A DNA stretch of 5,007 nt from Candidatus Competibacteraceae bacterium (GTDB lineage Bacteria > Pseudomonadota > Gammaproteobacteria > Competibacterales > Competibacteraceae), in the NCBI GenBank assembly GCA_020445005.1, contig JAGRHM010000062.1, forward strand, positions 1 through 5,007, read 5' to 3'. The position numbers and the translations under genes were made by a program. Of this stretch, positions 1 to 5,007 are shown one piece after another (position 1 is the stretch's first letter; each line of letters starts with the position of its first letter). Below the pieces are notes generated by a model, which searched no databases, had not been told where the DNA came from, and worked only from the letters and a program-made list of their open reading frames with translations.

Positions 1-641
1 CCGCCGATCATGTCGGAATGGCCGTTCAAATACTTGGTGGCGGAATGCACCACGATATCGAAGCCCAGCTCCAAAGGCCGTTGTGCCCAGGGCGTGGCGA
101 AGGTGTTATCCGCCACGGCTAAAATGCCGCGTTCACGGGCCACGCCGGCGACCATCCCCAAATCGACCAGCCGCAACAGCGGATTGCTCGGTGTTTCGAC
201 CCAGATCATGCGGGTTCGTGAGTTCAGCGCATTTTCCAGCGCCGTCCGGTCGCACAAACCGGAGTAGGAAAAGTCCAAACCAGCGCTGCGTCGCCGCACC
301 TGCTCAAACAATCGTCGGGTGCCGCCATACAGGTCATCGAGAGCAACGACATGATCGCCGCTGTCCAGTAATTCCAGCACCGTGGAACTCGCCGCTAACC
401 CGGAAGCGAAGGCAAAACCGGCGTCACCGCCTTCCAGATCCGCCACGCAGCGTTCGTAAGCGAAGCGGGTCGGATTCTGACTGCGGGAGTACTCGAAACC
501 CTGATGGACGCCTGGACTGGATTGCACATAGGTCGAGGTGGCGTAGATCGGCGTCACAACCGCGCCGGTGCTCGGATCAGGTGACTGACCGGCATGAATG
601 GCGCGGGTGGCGAAGCCTAGTGAACGGGGGAGATCAGGCAT
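1..641 (-). CDS. Cystathionine gamma-synthase / gamma-lyase family PLP enzyme, N-terminal part (cut by window edge)
   Basis: This is a Cys/Met-metabolism PLP-dependent enzyme (fold type I) of transsulfuration. It is expected either to make cystathionine from an activated homoserine plus cysteine, or to cleave cystathionine, in the cytosol. Reading leftward from the ATG at 641, 213 codons are visible, about half of a usual 380-400 aa enzyme; the C-terminus lies beyond base 1. Visible family features are the N-terminal TRAIHAGQSPDPSTGAV segment, YSRSQNPTR with phosphate-binding Tyr51 and Arg53, the SGLAAS loop, Asp178 in DNTF (contacts the pyridine nitrogen) and the Schiff-base Lys203 in SATKYLNGHSD. 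The ATG is preferred because the family N-terminus begins right after it; a weak GAAGA lies about 10 nt upstream. From memory the sequence resembles the Xanthomonas enzyme named MetB that acts as a gamma-lyase. Synthase, lyase and O-succinylhomoserine sulfhydrylase cannot be separated on this half, so no symbol is given. It is transcribed divergently from fdxA. Confidence 0.93.
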   Translation of the reverse strand, partial: MPDLPRSLGFATRAIHAGQSPDPSTGAVVTPIYATSTYVQSSPGVHQGFEYSRSQNPTRFAYERCVADLEGGDAGFAFASGLAASSTVLELLDSGDHVVALDDLYGGTRRLFEQVRRRSAGLDFSYSGLCDRTALENALNSRTRMIWVETPSNPLLRLVDLGMVAGVARERGILAVADNTFATPWAQRPLELGFDIVVHSATKYLNGHSDMIG

Positions 642-676
642 GGCGAGCGTCTTCAATAGAGTAGCGAAATGGGGTT

Positions 677-704
677 ATTTAAGAGCATTGCGTTAGTTTA
701 TCAA
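677..704 (-). promoter_or_regulatory. Candidate sigma70 promoter for the transsulfuration gene
   Basis: On the minus strand there is a -35-like TTGATA (704 to 699, five of six consensus bases), a 16-nt spacer, and a -10-like TTAAAT (682 to 677, four of six). Transcription would start near 670, giving a short leader of about 30 nt before the ATG at 641. The -35 overlaps the left half of a short inverted repeat, ATCAA (700-704) and TTGAT (716-720), which might be an operator. Seen by eye only. AT-rich DNA yields such matches by chance. Confidence 0.35.
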
Positions 705-737
705 CTATCCTTGGCTTGATTAGCTCAGCGAGTTTGT

Positions 738-764
738 GAATATATATTAATATTTTTTATATTC
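738..764. repeat. AT-rich inverted repeat in the divergent intergenic region
   Basis: The arms GAATATA (738-744) and TATATTC (758-764) are perfect inverted copies separated by 13 nt of almost pure A/T. The whole stretch 738-788 is strikingly AT-rich against GC-richer surroundings. It lies between the two divergent candidate promoters, so it could be a regulator site, a curved or UP-like element, or an IHF/H-NS-type binding region. No known operator consensus was recognised. The spacing does not fit a MetR box, although TGAA and TTCA do flank it. Confidence 0.4.
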
Positions 765-789
765 AAATGCTTAAATTAAAATTATACTG
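762..789 (+). promoter_or_regulatory. Candidate sigma70 promoter for the fdxA operon
   Basis: The -10-like TATACT (784-789) matches five of six consensus bases. The -35-like TTCAAA (762-767) matches four of six, at a 16-nt spacing, with a long A/T-rich tract directly upstream that could act as an UP element. Transcription would begin near 796 and leave a leader of about 155 nt before the fdxA ATG at 952. The rest of the leader (800-937) shows no recognised riboswitch, RNA gene or ORF. A second promoter nearer to fdxA is possible, but no well-spaced -35/-10 pair is visible there. Confidence 0.35.
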
Positions 790-951
790 AACCAACACTC
801 CCGAAGCTGCTGGCCCAGTGCAGGAGTCGATTAAAGATGGGATTTGCTCTCAAATGCTTTTCTGGTGAGTATTGGCAACTTTGCAGTGCCCAATTTGGCG
901 GATCGCGGTTAAGATAGCGTCCGTTCCGTTTCCGGTTGGGAGATTGCTTTC

Positions 952-1275
952 ATGACTTTTGTCGTCACTGAAAATTGTATCAAGTGCAAGTACACTGATT
1001 GCGTGGAAGTTTGCCCGGTGGATTGTTTCCACGAAGGCCCAAATTTTCTGGTTATCGATCCCGATGAATGCATTGACTGTACCCTGTGCGAACCGGAATG
1101 TCCGGCGCAAGCCATTTTCTCCGAGGATGATCTGCCGGATGATCAACAGCAATTCCTTGAACTCAATGCGGAACTGGCTAAAAAATGGCCGGTGATCACG
1201 GAAAAGAAAGATGCGCCGTCCGATGCAGCGGCATGGGATGGTAAATCAGACAAACTGCAATATCTTGAGCAATAA
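952..1275 (+). CDS. fdxA: 7Fe-8S ferredoxin FdxA (FdI type)
   Basis: This is a small soluble electron carrier with one [3Fe-4S] and one [4Fe-4S] cluster. The 107-aa protein follows Azotobacter vinelandii FdI almost residue for residue and has the same length. By the FdI pattern, Cys9, Cys17 and Cys50 bind the [3Fe-4S] cluster. Cys21, Cys40, Cys43 and Cys46 bind the [4Fe-4S] cluster. The two extra, non-ligand cysteines of FdI are also kept (Cys12 and Cys25). Residues 60-107 form the family's C-terminal extension, ending LQYLEQ. The start is supported by GGGAGA at 938-943, 8 nt before the ATG, and by the conserved N-terminus MTFVVTENC. It is the first gene of a probable operon with cnoX, 32 nt downstream with no terminator between. 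The redox partner is not evident. In Azotobacter FdI is tied to oxidative-stress responses, but that role here is inference. Confidence 0.97.
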   Translation: MTFVVTENCIKCKYTDCVEVCPVDCFHEGPNFLVIDPDECIDCTLCEPECPAQAIFSEDDLPDDQQQFLELNAELAKKWPVITEKKDAPSDAAAWDGKSDKLQYLEQ

Positions 1276-1307
1276 CCGGGAATGCTAATGTTTTTGGATG
1301 CGCAACG

Positions 1308-2171
1308 ATGAGCGACTCACCCTATATTGTCGAAGTCAATCAACATAATTTCGCCTCGGTCGTAGAAGCCTCGCAGCAGGTTCCGGTGCTGGTGGATTTC
1401 TGGGCTGACTGGTGTCAGCCTTGCCAACAACTGACTCCGCTGTTGACCAAACTGGCGCAGGAATACCGGGGCGGATTTATTCTGGCCAAGGTCAACGCCG
1501 ATGCTGAACAGGGGTTGGCGGCGCATTTCCGAGTGCGCAGCTTGCCGACGGTAATGGTGATCTGGCAAGGACAGATTGTGGAGCAGTTAGTCGGTCTGCA
1601 ACCGGAGTCCGCTTACCGGCAAATTATCGACCAGTTCGGCGGCGCTGCGCCCGGTAATGCGTTGCAGGAACAGATCGAAGCGCTTTGGCAACGGGGTCAT
1701 CATCAGCAAGTTGTCGAATTGCTGCGCGAGGCGCTGAAACAGGAACCTGATCGGGTTGAATGGACAGTCACGCTGGCGGAAAAGTTGTTGCAACTGGATC
1801 AGGGCGAGGAAGCTCGCACCTTGTTGCAAAGTCTGCCGGAGGAAGAGCGCAACCGGCAACCCGCCAGCGGCCTGCTGGCTCGGCTGCAATTTGCTGATAT
1901 GGCGCAAGGCGCGCCAGATCGCGCGGCACTGGAAACCAAAGTGCGGGCAGATCCCTCGGACAGCGCGGCCCGTCGGCAATTGGCGGCCCGTTGCGTACTA
2001 GCCGGCGATTATGAAGCCGCTCTGGAACAGTTTATGGAAATTCTGCGCCGCGATCCGCAATTTGAGGAAGAGGCTGGCCGCAAGGGATTGATTGCGATCT
2101 TTGAAATTCTTGGCAACGAAGATCCGTTGGTGATTACCTATCGGCGACGTATGTTCTCGTTACTCTATTGA
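1308..2171 (+). CDS. cnoX: Chaperedoxin CnoX (YbbN): thioredoxin domain plus TPR domain
   Basis: This is a cytosolic protein-folding factor. In E. coli, CnoX is a holdase that protects clients from aggregation and over-oxidation and passes them to GroEL. The 287-aa product (E. coli 284) has a thioredoxin fold at about 1-110 with WCQPC (Cys36, Cys39) and the cis-Pro loop SLPT (Pro80), then a linker and TPR-like helices at about 125-287. The C-terminus YRRRMFSLLY closely matches the E. coli YRRQLYALLY tail, which is the GroEL-contacting end. Unlike E. coli, which has SQHC, this protein keeps both active-site cysteines. The E. coli LDCDAE cysteine (Cys63) is replaced by Ala (VNADAE). The only other cysteine is Cys229. 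A true thioredoxin/disulfide activity is therefore likely, as reported for the Caulobacter protein. The ATG is preceded by GGAT at 1296-1299. The gene lies between fdxA and the 368-aa gene, probably in one transcript. Confidence 0.93.
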   Translation: MSDSPYIVEVNQHNFASVVEASQQVPVLVDFWADWCQPCQQLTPLLTKLAQEYRGGFILAKVNADAEQGLAAHFRVRSLPTVMVIWQGQIVEQLVGLQPESAYRQIIDQFGGAAPGNALQEQIEALWQRGHHQQVVELLREALKQEPDRVEWTVTLAEKLLQLDQGEEARTLLQSLPEEERNRQPASGLLARLQFADMAQGAPDRAALETKVRADPSDSAARRQLAARCVLAGDYEAALEQFMEILRRDPQFEEEAGRKGLIAIFEILGNEDPLVITYRRRMFSLLY

Positions 2172-2174
2172 ATA

Positions 2175-3281
2175 ATGCCCTTCGATCAACCGACCTTTGA
2201 TCGTCTGCGCGCCCAGGCCCGGCAAGCGCGTGAGGTCGGCGATTATCGCCAGGCTGCCCGGTTGGAGCGCCAGGCTGGGGAATGGGCTGGCGTGCGAGGA
2301 CTTGCTGGTCCGCAAGCGCGCGCCTTGCTATGGGAAGGCTACAGCCTGCGTCTGGCTGGCGAGGATGATCTGGCTTTGACTGCCCTGCTGCAGGCAGCGC
2401 ACGACCGTGCGACCGCTGATCCTGCTGACGTATTCAGCGCCCTGACCGCCATTCTGTATATCAGCTTGGAGCGTAAGTCGTTCCGGTTCTGTCGGACCTT
2501 AATAGATCAAACTAGGGACTGGTTGTTTGAACTGCGTCGCCCCTGGAACGCGCCGCTGGATTTTCTGGAAGGCCAGTTAGCGTTCCGCCGTGGCGACTTT
2601 GCCGCAGCTTGGGACTGGCAACAACGCGCCTGGGCGGGTTGGCGCAATGAACATCCTCGCCTGACCCCAGCTACTCACCTCTGGGCATTATGCCGTACTG
2701 CTTTTCGGCTCGGCGATCCTGCGGTTTTAGAGCATAAGGTCAGAAAATTGGCAGACCTCCATCCGACTCAATTACTGGAACGAGAATTAGTCCAGCGAGC
2801 GCAGCTTTTAATGTGGCGAGTCCAGCCCATAGAACCAGACCCGGTTGATCTGGCTCTGGCCCTGCTGACATCCAGTGTTAACGCTGGGAAAACTCGCAAT
2901 TCTGGAGCTTATCGTGAAGCCTTATGGGCTTTGGCGTTGGCTGGTTGCTGGCGGGAGGTGGACGATGCGCTTTCCCGGCGCCCGTTGAAAACCGATAGTT
3001 TCGAAGACCAGTTGTTACTCGGTGATTTAAGGTTGAGTCGGTTGCGCATGGCGCTGGGTTTACCCCCCAGCGACGCTGATGGCAGCGAGGCGGCTATCAA
3101 CGTCGTGCAGATAAAAGTCGCGCAATCGGTATCTCCGGAAGCGATCGATGAGATAAAACAGAGTTATGAAATAGCCCAACTGCTGGCGGATGAACAGGAC
3201 CGACGTTTGGAAACGGGCTGGTATAGTGAAATGGTTCGCCGTCGCCCGAACTTGCTTGCATCGCTGGCTGCGCGTCAATGA
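2175..3281 (+). CDS. Uncharacterised Trp-rich helical-repeat (TPR-like) protein coupled to cnoX
   Basis: I do not recognise this 368-aa protein. It is predicted cytosolic: there is no signal peptide and no hydrophobic stretch long enough for a membrane helix. The composition is rich in Leu, Ala and Arg. Several segments have the spacing of TPR-like helix pairs: about 8-41 (with GDYRQAARL), 47-79 (with AGEDDLALTALLQAA) and 126-156 (with RRGDFAAAWDWQQRAW). Helices seem to continue to the end. It holds 13 tryptophans, five of them within residues 146-170. There are four cysteines (106, 173, 258 and one may be counted with the CR at 106-107), but no CXXC. No catalytic motif is seen. The ATG follows the cnoX stop by 3 nt and has no clear Shine-Dalgarno, so translation probably depends on ribosomes finishing cnoX. 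Context suggests a partner or adaptor for CnoX or a client complex; this is inference. The coding frame itself is secure because it is long, codon-coherent and in operon register. Confidence 0.85.
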   Translation: MPFDQPTFDRLRAQARQAREVGDYRQAARLERQAGEWAGVRGLAGPQARALLWEGYSLRLAGEDDLALTALLQAAHDRATADPADVFSALTAILYISLERKSFRFCRTLIDQTRDWLFELRRPWNAPLDFLEGQLAFRRGDFAAAWDWQQRAWAGWRNEHPRLTPATHLWALCRTAFRLGDPAVLEHKVRKLADLHPTQLLERELVQRAQLLMWRVQPIEPDPVDLALALLTSSVNAGKTRNSGAYREALWALALAGCWREVDDALSRRPLKTDSFEDQLLLGDLRLSRLRMALGLPPSDADGSEAAINVVQIKVAQSVSPEAIDEIKQSYEIAQLLADEQDRRLETGWYSEMVRRRPNLLASLAARQ

Positions 3282-3291
3282 TGAAGCCTGC

Positions 3292-3504
3292 TCAGGGTTC
3301 CAGAGCGACCTTGACCTGCACTTCCGGTTGCCCATCCCGATAATGGTCGCGGACATAAGCCATGCCGGCGTCCGTCGCGGACTCGGTGCTGGAGTAATAG
3401 GCAAATTGTTCCACCAACCGTCCATCCTCAAACAGCGCCGCTATATAAGGCGCATCCAGATTGGTAGTGCAGAAGAACTTCTGTATTTCAAGGATCAATT
3501 TCAT
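3292..3504 (-). CDS. Small hypothetical protein (70 aa) downstream of the atp operon
   Basis: This is an unrecognised 70-aa product with a protein-like sequence: a short N-terminal basic/hydrophobic segment (MKLILEIQKFF), a middle part with APYIAALFEDGRLVEQFAYYSS, then a Glu/Asp/Ala-rich helix-like stretch (about 41-55) and a beta-like end (VQVKVALEP). It has one cysteine (Cys12). It is too polar for a membrane protein and shows no signal peptide. The frame is preferred over two competing longer open frames (3190-3579 plus, 3060-3431 minus) because those overlap deeply into the secure 368-aa gene or have odd composition. The Shine-Dalgarno is weak (GCGAG about 7 nt before the ATG). It lies on the same strand as atpC, beyond the atp terminator, and its stop is 10 bp from the end of the convergent plus-strand gene. 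No function can be proposed. Confidence 0.6.
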   Translation of the reverse strand: MKLILEIQKFFCTTNLDAPYIAALFEDGRLVEQFAYYSSTESATDAGMAYVRDHYRDGQPEVQVKVALEP

Positions 3505-3532
3505 CGTCGACTCGCTTTATCACTCATTCGAG

Positions 3533-3538
3533 GTTATA
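3533..3538 (-). promoter_or_regulatory. Weak candidate -10 box for the 70-aa gene
   Basis: On the minus strand, TATAAC (3538 to 3533) matches five of six -10 consensus bases. It lies just downstream of the atp terminator and about 29 nt before the ATG at 3504. No -35 is recognisable at the right spacing, because that position falls inside the terminator stem. If this is not a promoter, the gene would depend on read-through of the atp terminator. Confidence 0.2.
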
Positions 3539-3549
3539 GACAAACCAAT

Positions 3550-3577
3550 AAAAAGGCCGTGACTTGCGCCACGGCCT
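3550..3577 (-). terminator. Rho-independent terminator of the atp operon
   Basis: AGGCCGTG (3554-3561) and CACGGCCT (3570-3577) form a perfect 8-bp GC-rich stem with an 8-nt loop. Read on the minus strand, the stem is followed directly by a T-rich tract (TTTTTATTGG, through 3550 and beyond), the classic intrinsic terminator form. It lies 33 nt past the atpC stop, so it should end the ATP synthase transcript. On the plus strand the stem is not followed by a T tract, so it is not a convincing bidirectional terminator. Confidence 0.9.
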
Positions 3578-3609
3578 AGCGGGGTCAAACGATTATTATT
3601 ATTAAACAA

Positions 3610-4035
3610 TTATGCTTTGCGTGTCTTGCGCATCTTTTCGATCGTTTGCAATTGCGCGATCGCCTCGGCCAATTCCGCCTTGGCGCGGGCAAATTCGAAA
3701 TCACTCTGATGATCGGCGATGATCTGCTCAGCGCGTTGTTTGGCGGACTGTGCAGCGACTTCATCCAGATCGCGCGCCCGCTCGGCGGTATCAGACAGGA
3801 TGGTGACAACATGCGGTTGCACCTCCAGCAATCCGCCCGACACATAGAATAGTTGCTCTTCACCGCCCTGCAACTTAACCCGAACCTGACCGGGCTTTAA
3901 CCGGGTCAACAACTGGCTATGGCGGGGCAAAATGCCCAGTTCACCCAATTCACCCGGTGCGGTCACCATTTCGACAGCGCCGGAAAACAACTCCTTCTCC
4001 GCGCTGACGATATCGACATGCAGTGTCATGGCCAT
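3610..4035 (-). CDS. atpC: F1F0 ATP synthase epsilon subunit
   Basis: The epsilon subunit is part of the F1 central stalk. It couples rotation and, through its C-terminal helices, can inhibit ATP hydrolysis. The 141-aa product (E. coli 139) has the N-terminal beta-sandwich at about 1-88, with [22 protein letters not shown] (31-39) and [11 protein letters not shown] (64-74), followed by the helical C-terminal domain at about 89-141. The latter includes DLDE (89-92), [10 protein letters not shown] (120-129) and a basic end. The MAMT start matches E. coli. It is backed by a strong AGGAG (4043-4047 in plus coordinates) 7 nt upstream, so the internal Met3 is not the start. It follows atpD after a 60-nt spacer and is the last gene of the operon before the terminator. 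It appears intact. Confidence 0.97.
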   Translation of the reverse strand: MAMTLHVDIVSAEKELFSGAVEMVTAPGELGELGILPRHSQLLTRLKPGQVRVKLQGGEEQLFYVSGGLLEVQPHVVTILSDTAERARDLDEVAAQSAKQRAEQIIADHQSDFEFARAKAELAEAIAQLQTIEKMRKTRKA

Positions 4036-4065
4036 GGTGCGTCTCCTGATCGGTTGCTCGTGGAA

Positions 4066-4089
4066 GGCGGTTCAGCGCACCGAACCGCC
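4066..4089 (-). other. Intercistronic stem-loop between atpD and atpC
   Basis: GGCGGTTC (4066-4073) and GAACCGCC (4082-4089) are perfect 8-bp inverted arms around an 8-nt loop. They begin 6 nt after the atpD stop and finish about 18 nt before the atpC Shine-Dalgarno. No T tract follows on the minus strand, so it does not look like a terminator. Likely roles, by analogy with other polycistronic mRNAs, are protecting the upstream atpD message from 3' exonucleases, an RNase processing site, or setting the ratio of epsilon to beta (one to three in F1). That function is inference; only the symmetry is seen. Confidence 0.65.
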
Positions 4090-4095
4090 AGCTCC

Positions 4096-5007
<912 letters not shown>

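Noticed and set aside
83..664. Long plus-strand open frame (193 aa) opposite the transsulfuration gene
   Set aside because: Very Arg/Pro/Ser-rich, lacks family features, and lies fully antisense to a well-supported PLP enzyme. It is a shadow of GC-rich coding DNA.
714..735. tRNA-like TAGCTCAGC string
   Set aside because: Resembles a D-arm, but there is no acceptor stem, anticodon arm or T-loop (GTTCGA-type) at a suitable distance.
3290..3306. Short imperfect hairpin after the 368-aa gene (GCTC/GAGC with a mismatch)
   Set aside because: Only six pairs with an internal mismatch and no T tract, so not a credible terminator.
3190..3579. Plus-strand open frame of 129 aa overlapping the end of the 368-aa gene
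   Set aside because: About 90 bases lie inside the secure upstream gene in another frame, the rest is antisense to the 70-aa gene and runs into the terminator stem. No Shine-Dalgarno or recognisable domain.
3592..3604. ATT trinucleotide run just after the atpC stop
   Set aside because: Only about four units. It is ordinary AU-rich 3' sequence before the terminator, with no sign of a functional repeat.

Overview
The window looks like chromosomal housekeeping DNA from a gammaproteobacterium. The evidence is a FdxA ferredoxin of the Azotobacter FdI type, a CnoX/YbbN chaperedoxin ending like the E. coli protein, an F1-ATPase beta-epsilon gene pair with E. coli-like termini, and a cystathionine gamma-synthase/lyase resembling the Xanthomonas enzyme. 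The DNA is moderately GC-rich by eye, apart from one AT-rich promoter island near 735-790. Genus-level placement is not supported; Competibacter-like or other environmental gammaproteobacteria are only a guess.

Layout. From 1 to 641, on the minus strand, is the N-terminal half of a PLP-dependent transsulfuration enzyme that runs off the left edge. From 642 to 951 is a divergent, partly AT-rich regulatory region with candidate promoters for both directions. From 952 to 3281, on the plus strand, lies a probable three-gene operon: fdxA, then cnoX (32 nt gap), then an uncharacterised Trp-rich helical-repeat protein of 368 aa that starts 3 nt after the cnoX stop. From 3292 to 3504, on the minus strand, is a small hypothetical protein that ends 10 bp from the end of that operon, in convergent orientation. 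From 3554 to 3577 is a strong rho-independent terminator for the atp operon. From 3610 to 5007, on the minus strand, are atpC and the 3' two-thirds of atpD (cut by the right edge), separated by a 60-nt spacer that holds a perfect 8-bp stem-loop.

How the parts work together. atpD and atpC are the tail of the ATP synthase operon. The plus-strand operon combines an electron carrier (7Fe-8S ferredoxin), a thioredoxin-fold chaperone that hands clients to GroEL, and an unknown helical-repeat protein. This suggests, but does not prove, a redox or proteostasis link. Most of the window is ordinary. The best candidates for something undescribed are the 368-aa protein coupled to cnoX and the 70-aa protein just behind the atp terminator.
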